The notes under the pieces were generated by a model. It had not been told where the DNA came from, made no database searches, and was given only the letters and a program-made list of their open reading frames with translations. The position numbers were made by a program, and so were the translations under genes. From Halalkalibacter alkaliphilus (GTDB taxonomy: Bacteria > Bacillota > Bacilli > Bacillales > Bacillaceae_D): a stretch of 64,000 bases of DNA. Where the stretch lies: NCBI RefSeq assembly GCF_023555415.1, contig NZ_JAKRYL010000014.1, forward strand, positions 84,416 through 148,415, given 5' to 3'. Below are positions 34,331 to 42,685 of the stretch, in pieces (within the stretch, counting starts at the first letter, position 1; each line of letters starts with the position of its first letter).

Positions 34331-35446
34331 ATGAAGGATCAAGAGACTATCAGTACTGGACAAATGGCTTTTATTTTTCTAAGTTTCTTGCTGGGATCTG
34401 CTATTGTGAACATTCCATCGCCGTTAATTGCTAGTTCTGGTAATGCCGCATGGCTATCTTTATTGATCTCTTTTGGAATAGGTCTTCTCCTTTTATGTTG
34501 CATTCTTTTTTTAAATCGTCAATACGAGGGACTACTGCTTATTGATTACTCTCGAAAGATTTTTGGAAGGTTGGGCATGTTTTTTTTTATGATTCCTTTT
34601 GTTCTTATGCTCTTTTTAATGCTTTCGAACATATTACTTGATGTAGGTTTCTTTTTACATAATACGATGATGAGAACGACACCGGTGGAAATTTTTCATT
34701 TATTTATGATTATTGTAGCTGCCGCAACAGTATATGAAGGAATCGAAGTGATAGGTAGAATGTTTACAATGCTTATCCTTTTTGTATTAGCGGTTTTTTT
34801 TATTTTTGTACTGTTAATCATTCCAATGCTTCATCCTGAATACCTACTGCCATTGCTTCCGGATGGGTGGAAACCCGTATTTCACGGGACTTATTTAGCT
34901 TTGGGTTTTCCTTATGCAGAAGTAATTCTTTTTGCATTTCTGCTCCCGTTTGCCAAAAATAAAAATGGTGGGAAGTTAGAAAAAAAGATGTTTATAGCAA
35001 TGTTCTTTAATGGGTTTTTATTGTTGGTTGCTATTCTTGTATCAATTATGGTATTAGGGCCTACTGGTGTAGAGATAAAATATGCTTTGTTTTATATAGC
35101 TACCTTAATTGATATTCAAGATGTTTTAACAAGAATTGAAGCAGTCGTTGCCATGAGTTGGATTATCGGTTCATATATGAAAGCAACAATAGTGTTATTT
35201 GTCATTAATTTCATCCTATCGCAACTGTTTAATCTTAAAGATGACAGGATCTTAATTTTCCCAGTTGCACTTCTGACTTTTCTTTTCTCTGTCATTTTAT
35301 ATAATCATGAATTGGAGTTTGTAGAAAACGTAGGGACGGTATGGCCTTTATTAATAACGGTTGTTGGTGTACTCCCAATTATTATAATAACTCTTGTAAC
35401 TTTTTTGAAAAAGAAACTGAAGAAAGAAAATCAATTGGGTGCGTAA
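34331..35446 (+). CDS. Spore germinant receptor B permease (operon 1)
   Basis: 371 residues, GerAB/GerKB family of the APC superfamily, about 10 membrane helices. It starts KDQETISTGQMAFIFLSFLL and has YSRKIFGRLGMFFFMIPFVL and PYAEVILFAFLLPF. It forms the ligand-binding integral membrane subunit of the receptor. GGAGG lies 6-7 nt before the ATG at 34331 inside the end of the D gene region. Last gene of operon 1. Confidence 0.94.
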   Translation: MKDQETISTGQMAFIFLSFLLGSAIVNIPSPLIASSGNAAWLSLLISFGIGLLLLCCILFLNRQYEGLLLIDYSRKIFGRLGMFFFMIPFVLMLFLMLSNILLDVGFFLHNTMMRTTPVEIFHLFMIIVAAATVYEGIEVIGRMFTMLILFVLAVFFIFVLLIIPMLHPEYLLPLLPDGWKPVFHGTYLALGFPYAEVILFAFLLPFAKNKNGGKLEKKMFIAMFFNGFLLLVAILVSIMVLGPTGVEIKYALFYIATLIDIQDVLTRIEAVVAMSWIIGSYMKATIVLFVINFILSQLFNLKDDRILIFPVALLTFLFSVILYNHELEFVENVGTVWPLLITVVGVLPIIIITLVTFLKKKLKKENQLGA

Positions 35447-35570
35447 GAAATTAGAAAAGTATAAGTGTTTATCATGTGTAGGCCCTTTTTCTACAAAATA
35501 TAGGAGACAGGTCAGGTTTGGAAAGTTTATTGACCGAAAGAATAATTCAAATTATATAGAAAATAGAAAA

Positions 35571-35616
35571 GAAAGCTACTGAAATAAAGGGGTACTCCTT
35601 TTTCAGTAGCTTTCTT
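35571..35616. terminator. Bidirectional terminator between the germination operons
   Basis: GAAAGCTACTGAAA and TTTTCAGTAGCTTTC form a 14-bp perfect stem continued inward by AAAGG/CCTTT. It stands between the convergent B genes of the two operons. Confidence 0.88.
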
Positions 35617-35632
35617 AAGTAAAATGAGGAAT

Positions 35633-36757
35633 TTACGTATTGCTGGTAGCCTTATTGTTACTTCTGTGTTTATTTCTTTTAATAAAAGCTACAAATGTGA
35701 CAAATAGGAAAGGGAGAACGACAATTGTAATCATAAATAACGGCCAAGTTACAAATACAGCATCCACAAATTCTGTTTCGTGATCAAAGATCGTCAGCGA
35801 AAGTAACAAAATGAGAAAGGAAATAGGAAAGATGATAATCTGTTTATCCTGTAATTTCAAAACTTTTGATAAAAATTCTTTAAGGATAAACAGCATAATG
35901 CTTGTTTTCATATACGAGCCGACGATTAAGACGAGGCCGATTCCGGATTCAATTCGTTCAATAGCATCTCTAATATTAACCAATCGAGAAAGGTTAAAAA
36001 TAGAATATTGGACTTTTCCAGCAATCGGACCATATGCCATTGTAACAAGGACAATAGGAATAATCATCAAAAGCCCATGTATAATTAGAGTGAAAAACAT
36101 GATTTTTTTAAATGGCTTTCTGTCTCCTTTGTTCAGGAAGGGAAGCAACAAAGAAAATAGAATCAGCTCTGAATAGGGGAAGCTAAAAGCACGGTAGCTT
36201 CCAAGAAGAATGGGCATTATACCATCGGGCATGACCGGAAGAAGGTGCTCGACTCGATATTCACGAAAAACTAATGCTAGCACACCCAATGATAAAACAA
36301 CCATGATGATTAAAAGCCACACGAACATTCTCGCCATTGGTTCAATTCCACTTCTTGCCGTCATAGCAGCCACTAGCAAAATAAGAGTATGGAACACATA
36401 GGTAGGCGTTTCCCTCATTAAGGCATTTGCAAAAAAACCTCCAATATCAATGATAATAAAAGTAATAATTAAAATAAGCAAAATGATGAGTGGTATGGCA
36501 ATACATAAGGTAATCCACTTTCCTAAGACTTTTTCACTATAATCGATAAAGGAATGTCCAGGGGCCTGTTGATCGATGTAGAAAACACAGGCTAGTAGCA
36601 CCATTCCAAGAGCATTCGCTATTAAAAGTGATAGCCACGCCCCATTTGCAGCAGCTTCAACCATAGGGGTTGGGATATTAATAATTGCAGAACCAGTCAT
36701 ATAAGCGAGAAATAGACTCGCTAGCTGCCAAGAACTTATCGTCTCTATTTGTCTCAT
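35633..36757 (-). CDS. Spore germinant receptor B permease (operon 2)
   Basis: 374 residues, about 10 membrane helices, GerAB family. It begins RQIETISSWQLASLFLAYMT, close to the operon 1 B protein, with YSEKVLGKWITLCIAIPLII and PYSELILFSLLLPFLNKGD. Its ATG overlaps the stop of the D gene (ATGA), with AGGGGGATGGG as RBS. Last gene of operon 2. Confidence 0.94.
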   Translation of the reverse strand: MRQIETISSWQLASLFLAYMTGSAIINIPTPMVEAAANGAWLSLLIANALGMVLLACVFYIDQQAPGHSFIDYSEKVLGKWITLCIAIPLIILLILIITFIIIDIGGFFANALMRETPTYVFHTLILLVAAMTARSGIEPMARMFVWLLIIMVVLSLGVLALVFREYRVEHLLPVMPDGIMPILLGSYRAFSFPYSELILFSLLLPFLNKGDRKPFKKIMFFTLIIHGLLMIIPIVLVTMAYGPIAGKVQYSIFNLSRLVNIRDAIERIESGIGLVLIVGSYMKTSIMLFILKEFLSKVLKLQDKQIIIFPISFLILLLSLTIFDHETEFVDAVFVTWPLFMITIVVLPFLFVTFVAFIKRNKHRSNNKATSNT

Positions 36758-37026
36758 CCCATCCCCCTAATGGTCACAAGAAACATAATAAAATCGACTT
36801 CTAGTGATTTTACAATTTGTTGACCTGGTTCATGAAAGATGAAATCTACAAACGTATAAAGGGTTGGCCAAGGTAGATCAAACACGTAAATAACACTATG
36901 ATAAAGCACGGGTACCATTGCAATTCCGTAAACATTGCGAATCTGCTTGTTTCTAATTAATTCAGCCCCATCATAGAAAAGTACGCTCATGTATAAAATA
37001 ACGAGTAAGATAATTTTCTCAAGCAT
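36754..37026 (-). CDS. Small D subunit of germinant receptor (operon 2)
   Basis: 90 residues with two hydrophobic segments (about 3-18 and 32-50), a FDLPWPTLYTFVDFIFHEPG stretch and a tail. Same position and layout as the 79-residue D protein of operon 1. It starts 3 nt after the C gene ends and overlaps the B gene by 4 nt, so all are translated together. Confidence 0.8.
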   Translation of the reverse strand: MLEKIILLVILYMSVLFYDGAELIRNKQIRNVYGIAMVPVLYHSVIYVFDLPWPTLYTFVDFIFHEPGQQIVKSLEVDFIMFLVTIRGMG

Positions 37027-37028
37027 AA

Positions 37029-38216
37029 TTATTCCTCCGTTAGGTCATCGCCAGTTGTCATACCTGTGCTAATAATGATGACTTCAACATCAATTTCGAA
37101 ATTGATTTCAGAAAAGATTTGCTCCCAATTATCTTCATGCTGTTTCCATTGTTTCGGGTCTTTTCTATAAAGGATATTCCCAATTCCGATTACATCGAGT
37201 TTTTCATCCTGTAGGTATTTAATAAAAGCTCCTAATTGTGTTTTTATTGAGTTTTCAATATGAGCTTGAAGCTCCTGTCTCTCTTCATCAGTTGCCATCG
37301 TCCAGCATTGTAACTCACCGAGATGCCCCTGTACCTTTGTTGAAAAATGAATGGTAGGTGGGGTTTCAGAGAAGTTGGAAGTAACCTTTGTTTTTAGTTG
37401 AGTAACTTCTAGAGAATCCTTTCTATTTTTCTGCTTATACTCTTCACCTTTACAAGGATATTCGATCGTACCGCTAAGGTATTCATCTGTTAAAATAAGC
37501 AAATTATGAACATCAGCCGTTGAGAGACGATCGAACATCTTTCCATCAGGAAGAATAGCCAATCCAGTATTTACGACACTTTCTGGAGTTTGATCACTTC
37601 GTTCGATATAGGGAACCGTTGCTATTTTCACGGGATAATTCAGTTGCAAAGCTAAATCAAGCATTCTCGTTTCTCTTGCTTTCCCTGAAAAGGCGGTGCC
37701 ACTTTCTTGAATCATTCGTATTTGTTGTGCTGTTGTTTTCTCAATAAAAGGTCTAACACCCCAATATTCACTAGCCCTTCCTTGTGTAATAACGACATAC
37801 GTTTTGAAGCGAGGTTCATGATCACGATAGAAAAAATCAAGAACATCTGATATGTCATGTTCTCTAGCAAACTCTTCTCCAATAAGGATAACCCGCATAT
37901 GGCTCCATTGAGCTTTGCGGCCAACATGAAGAGGAATATCTCGGATTGCTTCAAAGACACTGTCGTCTGTCGTTTTAACCGAGAAGTACTTGCCCTCGGT
38001 ATTGACACCACCACCTTGAGCTCCGATCGTTGGTGTAGGTGAATACATATGTGTTGTTAATTCAATCTCTCCTTCATTTGTTTGATCAATACTTAGCCCC
38101 ATTACGTAGGCTAGATCAGTCAATTCCATACTGTTCCAACATCCTGATAAAAAAATGAGAAAACTTACTGCAATGACTATTTTTATACGAAAAAATATAA
38201 TAGTTGTAACATTCAT
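37029..38216 (-). CDS. Spore germinant receptor C lipoprotein (operon 2)
   Basis: 395 residues, Ger(x)C family. The signal ends in LSGC (Cys about 26) followed by WNSMELTDLAYVMGLSIDQ. Family marks RKAQWSHMRVILIGEEFA and FYRDHEPRFKTYVVI correspond to those of operon 1. The start is 2 nt after the A gene stop and has only a weak RBS, suggesting translational coupling. Confidence 0.94.
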   Translation of the reverse strand: MNVTTIIFFRIKIVIAVSFLIFLSGCWNSMELTDLAYVMGLSIDQTNEGEIELTTHMYSPTPTIGAQGGGVNTEGKYFSVKTTDDSVFEAIRDIPLHVGRKAQWSHMRVILIGEEFAREHDISDVLDFFYRDHEPRFKTYVVITQGRASEYWGVRPFIEKTTAQQIRMIQESGTAFSGKARETRMLDLALQLNYPVKIATVPYIERSDQTPESVVNTGLAILPDGKMFDRLSTADVHNLLILTDEYLSGTIEYPCKGEEYKQKNRKDSLEVTQLKTKVTSNFSETPPTIHFSTKVQGHLGELQCWTMATDEERQELQAHIENSIKTQLGAFIKYLQDEKLDVIGIGNILYRKDPKQWKQHEDNWEQIFSEINFEIDVEVIIISTGMTTGDDLTEE

Positions 38217-38218
38217 GG

Positions 38219-39697
38219 TTAATCAAGCTTTCTTTTCGGATTTTGGTTTGGGGATTCCATCCATTTTTGTGGTTTCCGCATGAAAACATCTAGAAGTTGC
38301 TTCGGCTTAAGTGGAGCTAATGGACTTAAATATGGTTGCCCTAATGATCGTAAATTTGTTAAATGTAAAAAGATGATCAGCAAAAAAATCATAATGCCAA
38401 ACCCACCTAAAGTTGCAGCGAAGATCATCATTGGCAGCTGGAGAATTCGAATGGCAATCGCAATGTCATATTGTGGAATTGCAAAAGAAGCAATACCGGT
38501 TAGTGCTACTACAATAACCATCAACGGAGAGGTAATATGGGCTGATATGGCAGCATCACCAATAATCAACGCTCCAACGATGCTAATCGCTGATCCAATT
38601 GGCTGTGGCAAGCGAATACCAGCTTCTCGAAGCAGCTCGAAAAAAAACACCATGATAACGGCTTCCAAAAAGGCAGGTAATGGCAGGCCTTCACGAGTAT
38701 CAATAATTGACATTAAGAGATTGGTTGGAATTAATTCACTATGAAACGTAGTCAAGGCAATATATACGCTAGGTAATGTAAACGCAATATAAAAAGATAT
38801 GATTCTTATCAAACGTACGAGAGATGAAAATATCGAACGTTGATAATAATCTTCACTTGCTTGAAAGAACTCAGTAAAAAGGCCCGGACAAATTAAGATC
38901 GATCCCGTTCCTTGAACGAGAACGACAATTTTCCCTTGTAATATGGCTGCAATAGCAACATCTGGACGTTCTGTATAACGATATTGGGGAAAAGGAGAAG
39001 CTTTAGAGTCTTCGATCAGCTGTTCAATGTACCCCGTTTCTAAAATTTCTGATTCCTTGACATAATTTATTCTTCTTTTGAACTCACTTAGTGTTTCTTG
39101 ATCTACTTTTCCTTCAAGATAGCCAAATGCAATCTCGGTTTGCGTTTCTCCTCCAGTTTTCAATTTTTCAATTTTAAAGCGAGGATTTTGTAAGCGGATG
39201 CGTAATAACCCAATATTTATATCTAACTGTTCAATTGTACTTTCGCGAGGTCCTTTAACGACCGATTCAGTCGCTGGTTCAGTTACTTGTCGTTTATTAA
39301 CACTTAAATCATTATAGGCTAAAGCTTTTTCCCATTGGTCAAAAAAGATTACAATGTGTCCGCTCATAATTTTTGTTACAGCATTATCAAAATTTTCAAC
39401 TAGCAGCGCATTTTGGTCAGAAACACCGTGATGTTCAAAGAAAGTTATGACATCTTCAACAGTAATGTCAGTTACTGGACCTACCTCGTGTGTAACTAAG
39501 TCTTGCATGGACGCTTTCATGTAATTTGTTTGTTTATTTTGAACAAGAGATTCAAGATAAACAGAGAAAGCGCGATATTTAAGCTCTGGACCATACTGCC
39601 ATGAATAGATACGTAAATCATGACAATTGGAAAGAGTTGCTTCGATTTTTTTTTGGTTATCCGATAAACTTTGAGAAATTTCAATAGGCTTCTTCAT
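38219..39697 (-). CDS. Spore germinant receptor A subunit (operon 2)
   Basis: 492 residues, GerA family. It shares PFPQYRYTERPDVAIAAILQ, IDTREGLPLPAFLEAVIMVF and ISIVGALIIGDAAISAHI with the operon 1 A protein, but lacks about 30 N-terminal residues of it. First gene of operon 2. A good sigma-G promoter lies about 30 nt upstream, so the operon should be made in the forespore. Confidence 0.95.
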   Translation of the reverse strand: MKKPIEISQSLSDNQKKIEATLSNCHDLRIYSWQYGPELKYRAFSVYLESLVQNKQTNYMKASMQDLVTHEVGPVTDITVEDVITFFEHHGVSDQNALLVENFDNAVTKIMSGHIVIFFDQWEKALAYNDLSVNKRQVTEPATESVVKGPRESTIEQLDINIGLLRIRLQNPRFKIEKLKTGGETQTEIAFGYLEGKVDQETLSEFKRRINYVKESEILETGYIEQLIEDSKASPFPQYRYTERPDVAIAAILQGKIVVLVQGTGSILICPGLFTEFFQASEDYYQRSIFSSLVRLIRIISFYIAFTLPSVYIALTTFHSELIPTNLLMSIIDTREGLPLPAFLEAVIMVFFFELLREAGIRLPQPIGSAISIVGALIIGDAAISAHITSPLMVIVVALTGIASFAIPQYDIAIAIRILQLPMMIFAATLGGFGIMIFLLIIFLHLTNLRSLGQPYLSPLAPLKPKQLLDVFMRKPQKWMESPNQNPKRKLD

Positions 39698-39726
39698 AAA
39701 TTACCCTCTAATCCAATATTTAGTAG

Positions 39727-39756
39727 TAGTATTTTTTAGAAAAAGGATTTTATTCA
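39727..39756 (-). promoter_or_regulatory. Sigma-G promoter of germination operon 2
   Basis: On the minus strand TGAATA (39751-39756), a 17-nt spacer and AATACTA (39727-39733), against the sigma-G consensus TGAATA-N17/18-CATACTA: one mismatch. It lies 30 nt upstream of the A gene start, as in gerA operons. Confidence 0.7.
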
Positions 39757-39783
39757 TATGAGATGTTTTGAACCGTAGACGGA

Positions 39784-39838
39784 CAAACAAAAAGGGGGTG
39801 CTCAAGGTCTGTTTTGACCTTTGAGACACCCCTTTGTC
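39784..39838 (-). terminator. Terminator of the first LysM-GMC gene
   Basis: AAAGGGGGTG...CAAGGTC and GACCTTTG...CACCCCTTT pair; on the minus strand it is followed by TTTTTGTTTG. The loop contains the recurrent GTTTTGACC motif. Confidence 0.85.
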
Positions 39839-39902
39839 AGAAAAAAGGAAAAGACTTTTTCGTGAACGATTTATTCATTGTTTACCCGTAAGTATTAGCC
39901 GG

Positions 39903-41579
39903 TTATTCCTCCTTTTTTCCTACAATATAATCAGCAGTACGCATGGCCACGGCTATTGTTGTTAAAGTTGGGTTCGCTCCTCCCATAAATGGCTGGACGC
40001 TGTTGTCAGCAACAAACAAGCCAGACACGCCATGCACTTGACCGAATTCATTCGTAACCGATGTAGCTGGATCATTCCCCATCCGGCAAGTGCCCGCAGC
40101 ATGATAATCAAATCCTGGTGGATGAAGACATGGGAGAGTGATGTTATCCAATTGTATACTATCCATGACTTGAATCATGTCATCTACCATTTGTTGAATA
40201 ATAACCAAGTCTTGTTCGCTATAAGAGAAATGAACATTCAGTTTTGGAACCCCGTATGAATCTAAGTCAGTTTGATTAAGAATAACTCGATTCTCTGGTC
40301 TTGGCTCGACAGTACCGAATCCCCAAAGACCGATTTCTAGTTCTTCCATTAATGGCTTCGTTTGATAGGAATAAAATTCATAAGGAAACGGTCCTTGCAC
40401 AGATAATTGATATGGTCGTATGTTCGTACTTGGAAGCTGAATGTTTGTAATACCTAACACTTCTTCAAATTCCTCTCGTGAGGCAAAACCACTAGCATGA
40501 GTAAAGGAATGACTGATCAAATATCTTCCAATCGCTTCTCCAGGTATACCAGAATGAAGCAAGAGACGAGGCGATTCAAACGTACTCCCAGACACGATCA
40601 CGTTTTTCCCATGTAGTGTATAACATTTTTTATCAGGGGTCATCACGTTAACTCCTGTTGCTTTGCCGTTTTCATGTAGAATCTTGACAACATTCGCATT
40701 GACGGCAAAATCAACTCCATTCCAGTTTAAGGCCCAAGCGATAAACTCAAGAGAACTAAATAAGACATTGGAACGGATTTTTCCATAATAGCTAACGTTT
40801 AAATCAAACGCACGAGGTAAGGTTGTCGCATCATGGTAGCCACTATCTCTCAACCTTTGTAAAAACGTATGGTGAAGATTAGAGTCTTTTACGAACTCTG
40901 TAGTCACCTTCATTACTTCTTCAGCAATGTTGTAATATGTTACAAGGTCATCATAGGTAATCGGCCATTCTTTAAAATCGCTAGGATGATAACGAGGGCT
41001 AACAGCTCCCCAAAGAAGTGTTTGACCTCCTAAGCCATATAGTTGTTTGGCTCCTGGGAATTCTGGCCATTGCTCTCCACTTCGAATATTAAATGCCGGA
41101 TTTTGTAGAAACTTTCTAGCGGCACTAGCTGTTGGTAAATTAGCGACATGTGTTGGGGTAAGTAACCCACCTTTTTCCAAAACAGCAATTCGTTTCCCTC
41201 GTTCGCGCCATTGTTCACACAATCTCCAAAGAGCGGCGCCTCCTCCTGCACCAGTTCCAACAATGATTGCATCATACTCGATCTTTTCCATTTCTTCTAA
41301 AGGGGTGAGAGGGAACCACTGATCTAAATAATCTACAACTGGGTCAGGAGGGCAATCTTCGTATGTTGGAACAATTTGCTCATCATCATTTTCTATTTGA
41401 CGGCTTTTTTTAAAAGTGACTGGTTTAGGGGAAGAGGGGATTTTGACCTTTCGACCAGTAATGTTCTCATCCGGATGAGCAATTTGTGGATTATGAACCC
41501 TTAGTTGGTTCAAGTCGACATTATGTTGATGAGCCAACTTTCGCAGTGTTGTCCCCTTGTTGGCGGTTAATATCTTCAA
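39903..41579 (-). CDS. GMC oxidoreductase with N-terminal LysM domain, copy 1
   Basis: 558 residues from a TTG start 5 nt after GAGGTGG. Residues 1-50 form a LysM domain (KGTTLRKLAHQHNVDLNQLR) with no signal peptide before it; after a linker the GMC flavoprotein begins with DAIIVGTGAGGGAALWRLCE (about 104-123), then LYGLGGQTLLWGAVSPRYHP and the C-terminal catalytic His and Asn in FDYHAAGTCRMG and GGANPTLTT. The family oxidises alcohols or sugar hydroxyls with FAD. A cytosolic LysM protein with a sigma-E-like promoter suggests recruitment to the spore coat or cortex (inference). Paralogue at 42686. Confidence 0.85.
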   Translation of the reverse strand: MKILTANKGTTLRKLAHQHNVDLNQLRVHNPQIAHPDENITGRKVKIPSSPKPVTFKKSRQIENDDEQIVPTYEDCPPDPVVDYLDQWFPLTPLEEMEKIEYDAIIVGTGAGGGAALWRLCEQWRERGKRIAVLEKGGLLTPTHVANLPTASAARKFLQNPAFNIRSGEQWPEFPGAKQLYGLGGQTLLWGAVSPRYHPSDFKEWPITYDDLVTYYNIAEEVMKVTTEFVKDSNLHHTFLQRLRDSGYHDATTLPRAFDLNVSYYGKIRSNVLFSSLEFIAWALNWNGVDFAVNANVVKILHENGKATGVNVMTPDKKCYTLHGKNVIVSGSTFESPRLLLHSGIPGEAIGRYLISHSFTHASGFASREEFEEVLGITNIQLPSTNIRPYQLSVQGPFPYEFYSYQTKPLMEELEIGLWGFGTVEPRPENRVILNQTDLDSYGVPKLNVHFSYSEQDLVIIQQMVDDMIQVMDSIQLDNITLPCLHPPGFDYHAAGTCRMGNDPATSVTNEFGQVHGVSGLFVADNSVQPFMGGANPTLTTIAVAMRTADYIVGKKEE

Positions 41580-41613
41580 TTATGCCACCTCAACTTTACT
41601 AATAGTTTGTGTA

Positions 41614-41641
41614 AGTATATGTGCTTACTTTTAGAACTTGA
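41614..41641 (-). promoter_or_regulatory. Sigma-E-like promoter of LysM-GMC copy 1
   Basis: On the minus strand TCAAGTT (41635-41641), 13 nt and CATATACT (41614-41621). The -10 differs from the sigma-E consensus CATACAHT at one position; the -35 is weaker. The string CATATACTTACA also precedes the paralogue. Confidence 0.42.
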
Positions 41642-41838
41642 TCAATTACTGCTAATATCCTATATAAATCATTATTGAGCTTAATACGAAAAGCGGTAAA
41701 TTGCCGTATAATGATTGTTATTTCTAAGACTTGTAAACAAACCATTATTATTTTGTAGGGAAATTCATATAGTTTGTATATAGTGAAAGCTGTGAGAAAA
41801 GTGAGTAAAAATTATAGCTTGGTATTAAGGAGGACGGT

Positions 41839-42597
41839 ATGATCAAAATAACAATTGGATCAAAAACGTTCGAAATAAAAGAGATCAATGTGACGATTTG
41901 GAATGAATTCATTCATGAACAAACCGATCCAAAGGTAGCGAGTATTTATCCTGAAGGAATGCATATGACCATTGCTGAAGGCTTGGAGCCGTACGGATTT
42001 AACATTCGAACGGCCACATTTAACGAGCCGGAGCATGGGTTGACAGAGAATGTGTTAAATGAGACAGATGTCCTTATTTGGTGGGGACACTTAGTACACG
42101 ATCAAGTTGATGATCAGATTGTTGAAAGAGTATATGAAAGAGTACTCAATGGGATGGGTTTAATTGTCTTGCATTCAGGGCACTTTTCAAAGATTTTTAA
42201 AAAGCTAATGGGAACGACATGTGATCTAAAATGGAGAGAAGCTGATGAAAGAACAAGATTGTGGGTCGTCGATCCTGCTCACCCGATAACAAACGGCATT
42301 GATGAATACATTGAACTTGAAGAAGAAGAAATGTACGGAGAATTCTTTGATGTTCCTGCACCTGATCGACTTATCTTTATTAGTTGGTTCCAAGGTGGGG
42401 AAGTGTTTCGCAGCGGCTGTGCCTATTATCGTAGACTAGGGAAAATATTTTACTTCCAGCCTGGGCATGAGACGTATCCAACGTATCATAACGAAGAGAT
42501 CATCAAGGTGATAGCAAATGCTGTGAAATGGGCTGCATCACCACACGGACCAACACCAACCTTTGGTTATGCAGAACCTCTGGAAGAAATAGATTAA
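41839..42597 (+). CDS. ThuA-like protein
   Basis: 252 residues, one ThuA domain of the class I glutamine amidotransferase-like fold: [48 protein letters not shown] and [20 protein letters not shown]. ThuA proteins work in the metabolism of trehalose and related glycosides, with 3-keto sugars as intermediates; the exact reaction is unsettled. It is divergent from LysM-GMC copy 1. Since some GMC enzymes are glycoside 3-dehydrogenases, the pair may act on the same sugar (inference). AAGGAGG lies before the ATG. Confidence 0.85.
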   Translation: MIKITIGSKTFEIKEINVTIWNEFIHEQTDPKVASIYPEGMHMTIAEGLEPYGFNIRTATFNEPEHGLTENVLNETDVLIWWGHLVHDQVDDQIVERVYERVLNGMGLIVLHSGHFSKIFKKLMGTTCDLKWREADERTRLWVVDPAHPITNGIDEYIELEEEEMYGEFFDVPAPDRLIFISWFQGGEVFRSGCAYYRRLGKIFYFQPGHETYPTYHNEEIIKVIANAVKWAASPHGPTPTFGYAEPLEEID

Positions 42598-42602
42598 ATG
42601 AT

Positions 42603-42651
42603 AAATAGGATGACAACGGAAAAGCCCCTTACTTTGTCATCCTATTTTCAT
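42603..42651. terminator. Bidirectional terminator
   Basis: AAATAGGATGACAA and TTGTCATCCTATTT form a 14-bp perfect stem between the ThuA-like gene and LysM-GMC copy 2. Confidence 0.85.
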
Positions 42652-42685
42652 TCTATTGTTGAATATTTAGGTACAATCAAAAGTA

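Noticed and set aside
35447..35632. Mobile element between the two germination operons
   Set aside because: The inverted arrangement suggested one, but only a terminator lies there; no transposase or terminal repeats were seen.
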